64,000 nt of DNA from Bifidobacterium parmae (lineage in GTDB: Bacteria > Actinomycetota > Actinomycetes > Actinomycetales > Bifidobacteriaceae). The first letter of the stretch is position 1. The number at the start of each line of letters is the position of its first letter. Where the stretch lies: positions 62,001 to 126,000 of the forward strand of contig NZ_NMWT01000001.1 in the NCBI RefSeq assembly GCF_002860365.1, written 5' to 3'. The notes beneath the pieces were generated by a model, which was not told the origin of the DNA, made no database searches, and saw only the letters and a list, made by a program, of their open reading frames with translations. Position numbers and translations under genes: made by a program. This document shows positions 16,546 to 24,939 of this stretch, in pieces.

Positions 16546-17856
16546 CTACTTCTTCGCGTACAGGGAGTCCGCATGCTCGTCGAACGACTTGGCCGCGGCC
16601 TTGGCCGTGGTGGCGCCGGTGGCGATGTCGCCGAAGCAGTTCAGGGAGCTGTCGTTCTCGATGGTCAGCCATTGCGGTGACGCCGGCGTGGCCTTGGTGT
16701 TCTTCGCCGACTCGAAGAAGCCGGTCAGGTAGGACGGGAAGTCCGCGGACTTCATGACCTCGTCGAGGCCTTCGACGTAGTTGGGCATCCACCCGTCCTT
16801 GGCGAACACGTAGTCCTTCTGGATCTCGGGGCTCGCGGCGATCTTGATCCACTTGAGCGCCAGCTCCTGACGCTTGCTCTTCTGGGCGACGCCCCATACC
16901 GAGCCGGCCATCATCGCCGGCTGGAGCTTGCCGCTGGCGCCGGGCATGGGGAACGATCCCAGATCGTCGGTCGTGAGGTCGGGGTTGTACTGCTGGATGG
17001 TGCGGATGCCGGCGCTGTTGTTCAGGATCGCGCCGGTCTTGCCTTCGGCCAGCAGCTGGCTGAAGTCGGGGTTGCCGGTATCCAGCGAACGGGACGCCTC
17101 GGAGGACCACTTGTGCTGGAATTCCAGCCATTGGTCGATGCCCTTGAGCGAATTGTCGCTCGACAGGGTGCTCTTCCAGGTTCCGTCCGACTGCTGCTCG
17201 GCGAAGTCGCCGCCGGCATCCCAGATCCACCGTGCCGCCGACTTCCAATCGCGGCCGGGCATGTAGAACGGGGAGAAGTCCTTGTCGGTGTTCGCGTCCC
17301 GGAGCTTCTGCAGGTCGGCTTCAAGCTCCTCGTACGTGCTCGGCGGATTGTCGATTCCGGCCGCGGACCACATCTTCTTGTTGTAGATCACGGCGCCGGC
17401 GGCCCCCAGCGCGGGGATGCCGTACAGTCTGCCGTCGATGGTGGCGGGCTCCTCAAGACCGGACAGCCAGGTGTGCCCCTGCCTCATATCGTCGGCCTTG
17501 TCCGTCAGATCCAGCAGGCCGCCGCTCACGGCGAACCCGGCGACCTGCGTGTTGCCCAGATCGATAACGTCCGGCGGCGTGTCCGTGGACAGCGCGGTCG
17601 TCACCTTCGTGTTGATGTCGGCCCACACCTGGGTCTGCACATCGACCTTGACGCCCGTCTCCTTGGTGAACCGCTCGTTGATCGCCTTGATGGTGTCCTC
17701 GCTCTGGTCGCCCTGCATGATCCACACCGTCAGCTTGCCGCCCGCGGACGCATCCTGCTGCGATCCGCCGGACGGGGCTCCCATCGAGCATCCCGACAGG
17801 GTGAGCGCTGACGCGGCCGCCAAGGCGATGGCCGCGGAAATCCTCTTCGTTCTCAT
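16546..17856 (-). CDS. Sugar-binding lipoprotein, operon 1
   Basis: 436 aa solute-binding lipoprotein of the CUT1 class. The signal peptide ends in a lipobox LTLSGCS (Cys at about 23). The mature domain carries typical family features (KLTVWIMQGDQ, RFTKETGVKVDV, PPDVIDLGNT, YGIPALGAAGAVIYNKKMW). It captures the oligosaccharide for the MalFG-type permeases just downstream. GGAAA lies 5 bp before the start. The GH20 gene in the same operon suggests an N-acetylhexosamine-containing ligand, by inference. Confidence 0.92.
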   Translation of the reverse strand: MRTKRISAAIALAAASALTLSGCSMGAPSGGSQQDASAGGKLTVWIMQGDQSEDTIKAINERFTKETGVKVDVQTQVWADINTKVTTALSTDTPPDVIDLGNTQVAGFAVSGGLLDLTDKADDMRQGHTWLSGLEEPATIDGRLYGIPALGAAGAVIYNKKMWSAAGIDNPPSTYEELEADLQKLRDANTDKDFSPFYMPGRDWKSAARWIWDAGGDFAEQQSDGTWKSTLSSDNSLKGIDQWLEFQHKWSSEASRSLDTGNPDFSQLLAEGKTGAILNNSAGIRTIQQYNPDLTTDDLGSFPMPGASGKLQPAMMAGSVWGVAQKSKRQELALKWIKIAASPEIQKDYVFAKDGWMPNYVEGLDEVMKSADFPSYLTGFFESAKNTKATPASPQWLTIENDSSLNCFGDIATGATTAKAAAKSFDEHADSLYAKK

Positions 17857-17975
17857 GGTGGTTTCCTTTTCCTGGAATGCCTGCCCGACGCCGCCGTTCG
17901 GAGGAATGGCGCGACGTGCCGCTGCGCACGACGGTCCCGGGTCCGTATCCGCCCGCGCTGCCATGCGTGGACGAT

Positions 17976-18055
17976 GCTGTTTCGGACGCCGTCGCCGGCG
18001 CCCGAAACAGCGCCTGGGAACGTGATGTCACATCGTTCCTCGACATGACATCACG
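17976..18055. promoter_or_regulatory. Hairpin and inverted repeat upstream of sugar operon 1
   Basis: In the 412-bp gap 17857-18268, a 15-bp hairpin (GCTGTTTCGG side at 17976, complement ending at 18011, one mismatch) is followed by a perfect 10-bp inverted repeat CGTGATGTCA / TGACATCACG (18021-18030, 18046-18055). The first could end the ROK-kinase transcript; the second is a candidate operator for the sugar operon. Nothing else in the gap is recognisable. Confidence 0.4.
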
Positions 18056-18268
18056 GCATGAATGACCAGAATTTTGTTAGTCATCCTTGCTTAATTCCCT
18101 TAGTTGGTTTCAACCTCCTTGATAGCCAAGGATATGACGCCTTTATCTTTTTTGCAAGTCAGTCGAACAAAATAAGGGGCATGCTACGGCCTTGCTTGGC
18201 GAAACCTGACGGAACGCGCGGCATTCGGCCCGACGCGCCGAAGGGGGGCGTTGCATCGGGAAGTGCGG

Positions 18269-19198
18269 TCAGCAGGCGATGAGGGATGCACCGAGCGCGC
18301 CGATCGGAATCGACGGGTCGGCGAGCCGCAGACGTTCCGTCAGGCGCAGACCCGCGATGAAACCGCTGGAGGATTCCCGCCTGCGCAGTTCCCCGCGCAA
18401 TGCGTCAAGCAACGGGGAGCCGACGCGCGAGACGCCGCCCCCGATGACGATGACCGAAGGGTCCTCGCCCTGGGCGACGATCTGCACGACGTCGGCGAGG
18501 GCATGCAGCAGGATGCCGAGAACCCGCCCGGCTTCGGCATCGCCTCCTGCGGCCTTCGCGAGGATGTCGGGCAGCGGAGGATCCGCCATGGGCCACATGC
18601 GTCGCAGAGCCCCTCCCGAGCATGCGGTCTCCAGACATCCGCGTTGGCCGCATTTGCATGCCACGCGGTTGGAATCCACCGGAAGGTGGCCGATCTCCCC
18701 GAGGGCGCCCGTGTCGCCGCGTTCGACGAGACCGGCGCGGACGAATCCGGCCGCCAGCCCCGTCCCCAGGTTGACGAACGCCATCCTTCCCTGACGGAGC
18801 CGTTCGGGAAGCGTCCCATAGGCTCCCAGCGCGGCGGCGTTCACGTCGTTGTCCACCCACACGGGCAGACCGAGCACGCCGGACGCGCGGCCCCCGAGCT
18901 CCAGTTTCTCGATTCCGAGATTGACCACGTTCTCCACCTGCCCGGTGTCTCGGTGGACCAACCCCGGGATGCCGATGCCCACCGATCTCACATCACCGAA
19001 CCTCATGCCGGCCACCTGCCGCACGATGGCGGCCACGTCCTCCACGACCTCATTGCCGCCCTTTCGGGCCGTCCTGCGTCCGGACGCGAGGATGGCGCCG
19101 GCCGCGTCGGTCAGCACCGCCTCGATCTTCGTTCCCCCGACATCCACTCCGACGCGCAGGTTCTCTATTTCCGTCGCGCCGCCGCCGTTCATCATCAT
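18269..19198 (-). CDS. ROK-family sugar kinase
   Basis: 309 aa cytosolic protein with no DNA-binding domain. ATP-binding motif VGVDVGGTKIE at about 16-26, catalytic Asp in VWVDNDVNAAALG, ROK signature GEIGHLPVD and the zinc-binding CKCGQRGCLET. Most likely phosphorylates the N-acetylhexosamine or glucose released by the GH20 enzyme. Start at 19198 is the first of three ATGs, with GGAG 6 bp upstream. It is read in the same direction as the sugar operon but 412 bp apart, so it may have a separate promoter. Confidence 0.88.
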   Translation of the reverse strand: MMMNGGGATEIENLRVGVDVGGTKIEAVLTDAAGAILASGRRTARKGGNEVVEDVAAIVRQVAGMRFGDVRSVGIGIPGLVHRDTGQVENVVNLGIEKLELGGRASGVLGLPVWVDNDVNAAALGAYGTLPERLRQGRMAFVNLGTGLAAGFVRAGLVERGDTGALGEIGHLPVDSNRVACKCGQRGCLETACSGGALRRMWPMADPPLPDILAKAAGGDAEAGRVLGILLHALADVVQIVAQGEDPSVIVIGGGVSRVGSPLLDALRGELRRRESSSGFIAGLRLTERLRLADPSIPIGALGASLIAC

Positions 19199-19329
19199 GG
19201 CAATCTCCGTTCCCGTTGGACGGACTTCTCTTTCGTCCGCCGATCATTATGTTCGAAATCCTTACATATTGGATTCGGGAAGCGATGATACACCACGACA
19301 TGCGCGCCCTGCGACGGCGGCCGCATCCA

Positions 19330-20448
19330 TCAGGACGAGGCCGCCGCCGCGGACAGCCCGCGCCTGCCCACGATCTCGCGCAGAACCGAGACCGCCTGCC
19401 CCCGCAGGGTGGCGTCGTCGCCGAGCTCGCACCGGCGCACCCGTATGTTGCTCTGGTAGTCGTTCCGCGACAAGGAGTTGACGGTTTCGCCGCATGCGCC
19501 GAGCAGCGTCTCGCCGACGATGTCGGGAGGCCCGTAGACGGCGATGTCGTGAAGGTTCAGCAGGCTCGCCGGCATGGCCAGCGCGCTGCCGAGCCTTGCG
19601 CCGGCCTCGGCCAGGATGTCCGCGCGCCGCTCGGGATTCCGGCGGATGCGGTCGCGCAACGCGATGGCCGATACGTAGGTCTCCAGACAGCCGCGCTTGC
19701 CGCAGGTGCACGCAGGGCCGGCGGGATCGATCACGACATGGCCGATTTCGCCGGCCGCATGGTCATCGCCCTCCACGAACTCGTCGTTCAGCAGCACCGA
19801 CGCGCCGATGCCCCGAGTGATCTGCACGAGCAGACAGTTGGGATTGCCGTGCCCGAGGAAGCGGTCGGCGAGCAGAGCCGCGTTCGCGTCGTTGTCCACT
19901 CGGACCGGCAACGAGAACTCGCCTTCGAGCATGTCGCGAAGCTCCACGTCATCCCAGCCGAGATTGGAACTGGAGATCACCCTCCCCGCGCCGGAAACCA
20001 CGCCGGGGACGGCCACGCCGATGCCGACGAGCCCCGAACCGGCAAGCCGGATCATCTGGCCCACAAGCGAGAGCACATCGTCGAGATTGACCCGGTCGCC
20101 ATCATCGAGCACGCGTTCGCGGCGCTCCACGATTCTGGCCCGCAGGTCCATCACGGCGCCGGTCATCACATACGGGCGGGACAGATCGACGCATACCAGA
20201 CGAAGCACGTCCGCGTCGATGGCCAGCAGGGTGCCCGGCTTGCCCCGGCCGTCGCGCCTGCCCGACCCCAGTTCCCTCAGCAGGCCGTCGTCGATCATCT
20301 CGCCGGTCACATCCGTAGCGGTGGCGCGGGAAAGCCCCGTCTCCTTACACAGGTCGGCGCGCGACAGCTGCCGGTCGGGAAACAGTAGCCGGAACAGCAG
20401 TCTGCGGTTGTTGGCCCTTGCATCGCTGGGATTGGATTTAGCGTACAT
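19330..20448 (-). CDS. ROK-family transcriptional repressor (NagC-like)
   Basis: 372 aa. An N-terminal winged helix-turn-helix (LSRADLCKETGLSRATATDVTGE, helix at about 28-50) is joined to a ROK sugar-sensing domain with GEIGHVVIDP and zinc cluster CTCGKRGCLET. Such proteins repress amino-sugar or oligosaccharide operons until a sugar ligand binds. It is divergent from the binding-protein gene at 20683 and sits above the kinase and sugar operon 1, so it could control all three. Start at 20448 has AGGAGG upstream. Confidence 0.9.
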   Translation of the reverse strand: MYAKSNPSDARANNRRLLFRLLFPDRQLSRADLCKETGLSRATATDVTGEMIDDGLLRELGSGRRDGRGKPGTLLAIDADVLRLVCVDLSRPYVMTGAVMDLRARIVERRERVLDDGDRVNLDDVLSLVGQMIRLAGSGLVGIGVAVPGVVSGAGRVISSSNLGWDDVELRDMLEGEFSLPVRVDNDANAALLADRFLGHGNPNCLLVQITRGIGASVLLNDEFVEGDDHAAGEIGHVVIDPAGPACTCGKRGCLETYVSAIALRDRIRRNPERRADILAEAGARLGSALAMPASLLNLHDIAVYGPPDIVGETLLGACGETVNSLSRNDYQSNIRVRRCELGDDATLRGQAVSVLREIVGRRGLSAAAASS

Positions 20449-20582
20449 GGGAGCCCTCCTCGGGTGAGACGATTGCGGAAAATGCGGAATCACATTATCG
20501 GGACGGACATCCCGGCGTCATCCTCGAACGGCTTTCAGGATAACACCCATCAGGGGACTGACAATATGAAAACCCCGGCACT

Positions 20583-20611
20583 TTGACAAGTTTCCCATCT
20601 TTGTACATAAT
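20583..20611 (+). promoter_or_regulatory. Sigma-70-type promoter of binding-protein gene 2
   Basis: TTGACA (20583-20588), 17-bp spacer, CATAAT (20606-20611), 72 bp before the start codon, in the divergent gap between the ROK repressor and the binding-protein gene. Confidence 0.65.
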
Positions 20612-20682
20612 CATGTTCGACATCCAAACAAAATAGTTGCGACATACGGCCAAAGATGGTCGAGCACGGAAAGAAGACCAAC

Positions 20683-22017
20683 ATGAACAACACCACACGC
20701 GCAGCCATCGCCACGGCCGCCATCGGAGCGCTGCTCATCCCTCTCGCGGGATGCGGCAACACGACAACAAGCTCGGGCAAGACCGAACTGACGGTATGGT
20801 CGTGGGACGCCAGCATCGATCGCGCCGCCAAAAACTTCATGAAGGCCAACCCCGACATCACGGTGAAGGTGAGCAACGTCGGCAGCACCGAGGAGACCTA
20901 CACCGCGCTCAACAACGCGGCCCAGGCCGGCAATGGCCTGCCCGACGTCACCCTGATCGAATACCTCGCCATCCCGCAGTTCGTGCACTCGGACACGCTC
21001 ATGGATCTGAGCAAGGTCTACGACACCGTCAAGTTCAAGGACACGTTCACTCCCGGCACATGGAACTCCGTGAACATCAACGGCGGCCTGTACGCGATGC
21101 CTGCCGACTCGGGCCCCATGGCCTACTTCTACAACAAGGACGTGTTCGACAAGGCCGGTATCGGCCAACCACCGACCACCTGGGACGAGTTCTACGAAGA
21201 CGCGAAGAAGATCCGCGCCACCGGCTCCTACATCACCTCCGACTCCGGCGACGCCGGCCTGTTCAACGCGATGATGTGGGCCATGGGCGGCCACGCCTAC
21301 AAACTCAACGACGACAAACTGACCATCAATATCACCAAGGACAAGGGCGCCCAGCGGTTCATGAACCTCTGGCAGAAGATGCGCGACGAAGACCTCATCG
21401 ACGTCCACACGAAGACCTGGACCGACGACTGGATGAAGTCACTGGGCGACGGCTCCATCGCCAGCCTCATCAGCGGCGCATGGATGGCCAACAACCTCCT
21501 GCAGGGCGTGCCCCAAGCCACCGGCAAATTCCGCGTAGCCCTCCTACCCACCATCGACGGAACGCCCATCAACGGCGAATACGGCGGCAGCGGACTGGCC
21601 ATCACCAAGAAGATCCCCGACGGCAAACTCGACGCCGCCAAGAAGTTCGTCGAATACGTCACCACCAACGACGAAGGCATCGACGCCCGCGTATCCAACG
21701 GCAGCTTCCCCGCCACCACCAAGACCCTCGACCAGAAGGACTTCCTCGCCAAGACCACGCTCAGGAACGCCGACGGCAGCGACAACGAGTTCTTCGGCGG
21801 ACAGAAATACAACGAGGTCTTCTCCCAGGCCGCCAAGAACGTCACCGGCAAATGGGAGTTTCTGCCCTTCGAACCCTACGCCCGCTCCATCTACAACGAC
21901 AATATGGGATCGTTCTTCTCCGGCAAGACCGATTTCAGGACTGCTGCTGGCAAATGGCAGATAGCGCTAAGAAATTATGCCGCTGACCAAGGATTTGCAT
22001 CGTTTCAAGATGAATAG
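20683..22017 (+). CDS. Sugar-binding lipoprotein 2, orphan
   Basis: 444 aa CUT1-type binding lipoprotein: lipobox IPLAGCG, then ELTVWSWDAS, GLPDVTLIEY, MPADSGPMAYFYNKDVF. Start at 20683 with GGAAAG upstream; an ATG at 20656 is less likely. Unlike almost all relatives it is not followed by permease genes. The last 25 or so codons (from about 21940) switch from GC-rich to AT-rich codon use, and the sequence after the stop is AT-rich and non-coding for 150 bp. Either its permeases lie elsewhere or the original operon was cut here by the incoming bacteriocin island. Confidence 0.9.
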   Translation: MNNTTRAAIATAAIGALLIPLAGCGNTTTSSGKTELTVWSWDASIDRAAKNFMKANPDITVKVSNVGSTEETYTALNNAAQAGNGLPDVTLIEYLAIPQFVHSDTLMDLSKVYDTVKFKDTFTPGTWNSVNINGGLYAMPADSGPMAYFYNKDVFDKAGIGQPPTTWDEFYEDAKKIRATGSYITSDSGDAGLFNAMMWAMGGHAYKLNDDKLTINITKDKGAQRFMNLWQKMRDEDLIDVHTKTWTDDWMKSLGDGSIASLISGAWMANNLLQGVPQATGKFRVALLPTIDGTPINGEYGGSGLAITKKIPDGKLDAAKKFVEYVTTNDEGIDARVSNGSFPATTKTLDQKDFLAKTTLRNADGSDNEFFGGQKYNEVFSQAAKNVTGKWEFLPFEPYARSIYNDNMGSFFSGKTDFRTAAGKWQIALRNYAADQGFASFQDE

Positions 22018-22072
22018 ATTACAAAGATGACTCCTGTAAGAAATTAGCTATGGTTCATATAGTATTATAAAG

Positions 22073-22091
22073 GAGTATATAAATTATACTC
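22073..22091. terminator. Weak hairpin in AT-rich gap
   Basis: GAGTATA, 5-nt loop, TATACTC in the 156-bp gap between the convergent binding-protein gene 2 and response-regulator gene 1. It is the only terminator-like structure in the gap. Confidence 0.35.
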
Positions 22092-22173
22092 GTAATTAGA
22101 TGGATACTTCATGTTAAGCACATTTCATAAATGTGTGAAATATTGACATGGGCCTATGTTTGAATTGAAGTCA

Positions 22174-22857
22174 CTATTTCAGTTGTGTAAAAACACCCGA
22201 TTTAATCCAATTGATTGCAATTTGGGTGCGGTTTGAAAGATGAAGTTTCGATAGAATTCGACTAACATAGCGTTTGACTGATTTGGTTTCCAGAAATAGT
22301 TTTTTTGCTATGTCTTCATTACTGAGTCCTTGTGCGATTAAGGCACATATGTCACGCTCTCTAGTAGTAAGACTCTTGAATGATTCAATAAATATATTTT
22401 GTTGGTCTTGAAAAATGAATTTGCTTTGTTGATATTCTACTAGTTTCTTTGTTATTCGTGGAGTAAGAATTTTACCATTTTCAAAAACAGCTTTTATCGA
22501 TTCCATTAATTGTGATTTACTTATGTCTTTCAGTAGGAATCCGCTGGCTCCAGCGTCGAGCCCGCCGAAGGCGTAGTCGTCTTCGTCGTAGGTGGTGAGG
22601 ATGAGGGTTCTGATGGTGGGCCAGTGTCTGGCGATGTGTCGGGTTGCTTCGATGCCGTCCATGCCGGGCATGCGCACGTCCATGAGGATCACGTCGGGCA
22701 ATGGCCGGTGATTGGCATCCAACTGGTTGAGTGTGTCGATGGCGGATTGCCCGTTTTCCGCTGAGGTGATGACGGTGATGTCGGTCACGTCGTCGAGCAT
22801 GAGCTGGAAACCGAGGCGTGCCAGTCTCTGGTCGTCTACGAGCATCACACGGATCAT
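22174..22857 (-). CDS. LuxR/NarL-type response regulator 1, mosaic gene
   Basis: 227 aa. Receiver domain with DD (VMLVDDQR), phospho-acceptor Asp in VILMDVRMPGMDG, Thr in LTTYDEDD and Lys in FLLKDIS. The C-terminal LuxR helix-turn-helix is LTTRERDICALIAQGLSN, with recognition helix ETKSVKRYVSRIL. It overlaps the sensor kinase by ATGA. The gene is visibly chimeric: the receiver half (22545-22857) has host-like GC, and the output half (22174-22545) is very AT-rich. Both halves keep the frame, so the protein should be functional. It is expected to control bacteriocin or immunity genes. Confidence 0.9.
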   Translation of the reverse strand: MIRVMLVDDQRLARLGFQLMLDDVTDITVITSAENGQSAIDTLNQLDANHRPLPDVILMDVRMPGMDGIEATRHIARHWPTIRTLILTTYDEDDYAFGGLDAGASGFLLKDISKSQLMESIKAVFENGKILTPRITKKLVEYQQSKFIFQDQQNIFIESFKSLTTRERDICALIAQGLSNEDIAKKLFLETKSVKRYVSRILSKLHLSNRTQIAINWIKSGVFTQLK

Positions 22858-24122
22858 GGTTGAATCTTCCTTTCGGCCGGTTGCTTCCCGGTCATGTTCC
22901 CGGTTGGGGGAATGACCGCTTTGACCTGCCATTCGGTGCCATCGACCGGCCCATAGGCGAACGTGCCGCCGGCGTCTTGCACGCGCCGTGACAGTCCGGC
23001 CAATCCGGTGCCGTCATCGGGTGCGACGGCTTGCGCCGCACCGGTGGCTCCGTCGTTGCGGACGATGACGGTGACTCCGTTGGGCTGGTGGTTCCATGAG
23101 ACGTTGAGATGCGTGACGTGTCTGCCGTGGCGGATGGCGTTGGTTATGGCCTCTCGGGTCACGTCGAAGCAGAGGTCCGCCTGGGGTTCGTCGTCGGCGC
23201 GGATGCCGGTTTCGGTGAATATGGTGATGATGCCGAGCGTGCGGGCATGTGCGAGGATCGGACGGATGTCATCCCATGAACGCATGCTCCGGGATCCCGG
23301 TTCAGCAGGGTCTTCGTCGGTCGTGTCGGTTTCAGTCAGTGCGCGCACGGCCTTGCGCGTGTCCGCCAGGCTTTCCCGTGCGATCTCGTTGATGCCTTTC
23401 AGGGCCTCGTCCACGCGCGGGTCGCCGGTCTTACCGCTCAATCCCTCGGATAAAGCGATGATCGTGGTCAACCCGTGACCCACGCTGTCGTGCAGCTGTC
23501 CGGCGATGCGCGAACGACGCACCGCGGCGTCACGCTGCTTGACGGCGGTCTGCGCGCGCCGGTGTTCCAGGCCGGCGGCGGCCGTGGCTCTCCTGGCTTG
23601 AACCATGCCGCGGTGCGCCAGGGCGATCGCGCCGGCGAGGGCGAGTAGGAGGATGCGGCCAGGCCATTCGCCGAGGAACTGGCTGGCGGGCCATGACATG
23701 AACGTCGCCAAGGTCACGGCCAACGTCGTCGCGAGGGATCCGATGTACATGCGGCGTTCCCCGGTCGTGCGCATGAACGCGTAAAACGCCGCGACCAGCT
23801 GGACCAGCAGAATCGAGTCCGCATGCCAGAAGGACAGCATTAGGGTCAGGACGAGCTGCGACATCAATGTGACGGACGGGACCCGGTAACGGAACATCAA
23901 GACCGAGCATGACAGGCACAGGGCCAGCAACAGCAGCACGAATCCGCCGGTCTGCTTGGCGAGCGTGTACATCGGGTCCAATGGGGTGCCGATTATGCGC
24001 TCCCACATGAGCATCATGACCTCGACCGCGAGCACGCATAATGGCATGGCTGTGGCCGTGACCCTGCCGACGTTCACCGTTTGCCGTTCCATACGATCCA
24101 CTGTGCCGTCTCGCCGGGTCAT
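22854..24122 (-). CDS. HisKA_3-type sensor histidine kinase 1
   Basis: 422 aa. The N-terminal half has five or six hydrophobic helices with no extracellular loop of size. The dimerisation/phospho-acceptor helix is RIAGQLHDSVGHGLTTIIAL (His at about 220). The HATPase domain has NAIRHG, GTGLAGLSRRV and a C-terminal GTEWQVKAVIPP. Partner of response regulator 1. Start at 24122 is 8 bp after the upstream gene; MERQTV at 24092 is an alternative, and neither has a strong ribosome site. Kinases of this class next to ABC permease genes commonly sense the peptide or antibiotic handled by the transporter. Confidence 0.9.
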   Translation of the reverse strand: MTRRDGTVDRMERQTVNVGRVTATAMPLCVLAVEVMMLMWERIIGTPLDPMYTLAKQTGGFVLLLLALCLSCSVLMFRYRVPSVTLMSQLVLTLMLSFWHADSILLVQLVAAFYAFMRTTGERRMYIGSLATTLAVTLATFMSWPASQFLGEWPGRILLLALAGAIALAHRGMVQARRATAAAGLEHRRAQTAVKQRDAAVRRSRIAGQLHDSVGHGLTTIIALSEGLSGKTGDPRVDEALKGINEIARESLADTRKAVRALTETDTTDEDPAEPGSRSMRSWDDIRPILAHARTLGIITIFTETGIRADDEPQADLCFDVTREAITNAIRHGRHVTHLNVSWNHQPNGVTVIVRNDGATGAAQAVAPDDGTGLAGLSRRVQDAGGTFAYGPVDGTEWQVKAVIPPTGNMTGKQPAERKIQP

Positions 24123-24130
24123 CGGCGTGC

Positions 24131-24487
24131 TTACTGGGCGAGACAGTCCGCGCCGGGCATCAGGCAGCCGAGCATCGTGACCGAACCGGTGAACAACAAA
24201 GTGAATACGATGATGATGGCCAGCCATACGAACGGCGAGAGCAGCGCCCCGATCCATGCGGCGACGCGGCCGCCATGCTCCCATCCGTGCCCGTCGCGGC
24301 CGGTGATCCACGCGATCAGCACGCCGGGCAGGGACAGGAACAGTCCGAGCAGCAGGAATCCGACGATCGAATCGTTCGGCGCGGCTTGCAACGGTTGGGG
24401 CGGGTTCGGCCGGCCGGGCTCCGGGACGGGCGGTGACGCCGACAGGGGCTTGCCGGGTGACGGTTCGTGATGTGCGGGAATGTCCAT
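24131..24487 (-). CDS. Small proline-rich membrane protein
   Basis: 118 aa: a proline-rich cytoplasmic stretch of about 40 residues followed by two long hydrophobic helices (SIVGFLLLGLFLSLPGVLIAW and LLSPFVWLAIIIVFTLLF). Family not recognised. It lies between the lipoprotein and the sensor kinase in the ABC/two-component operon; a role in sensing or immunity is possible but unproven. Confidence 0.7.
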   Translation of the reverse strand: MDIPAHHEPSPGKPLSASPPVPEPGRPNPPQPLQAAPNDSIVGFLLLGLFLSLPGVLIAWITGRDGHGWEHGGRVAAWIGALLSPFVWLAIIIVFTLLFTGSVTMLGCLMPGADCLAQ

Positions 24488-24508
24488 GAGCGCCGATCCT
24501 TTTGAGTG

Positions 24509-24907
24509 TCATTGGAGCTTGTTGATGTTGATGGTGCCGTTGTCACCAGGCAATGCACTGATGGAGACCTTGACGATGCCGTCGTCGGCCGTGTAGTCGT
24601 ATACGCCGGCCTGTTCCTCCTCGGTGGCGTTGCGGGTGAAGCCCGCGTCCTTGATCTTTCGCGCGTAGTCCTTCGCCTCGGCGATGGTCCATGACACGTC
24701 GATCAGATAGCCGTTGTCGGTCTCGTCCCTGATACGGGTCGTCACCCGATCGGGTTCGGGCACCCGGCCGGCATACTGGCCGTCCGGCCAGGAGCCTTGG
24801 ACGGAGCCGCACGCCGCCAGCCCGAACAAGGCCGTCAGGATTAGCAGGAACGCGAGCAGCATGGACACCGGGGCTCGCCTCGGCATGGCCGTGTATCGGA
24901 CAGGCAT
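24509..24907 (-). CDS. Small lipoprotein of ABC/two-component operon
   Basis: 132 aa, lipobox LFGLAACG (Cys about 33) after a signal peptide. The mature part of about 100 residues has DVSWTIAEAKDYARKIKDAGF and no cofactor motif. Start at 24907 has AAGGAGG 8 bp upstream. Small surface lipoproteins of this kind in bacteriocin operons often act as immunity proteins; the assignment here is from context only. Confidence 0.75.
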   Translation of the reverse strand: MPVRYTAMPRRAPVSMLLAFLLILTALFGLAACGSVQGSWPDGQYAGRVPEPDRVTTRIRDETDNGYLIDVSWTIAEAKDYARKIKDAGFTRNATEEEQAGVYDYTADDGIVKVSISALPGDNGTININKLQ

Positions 24908-24939
24908 GATCTCATCCTCCTTTTCCGAATCCGGTGCCG

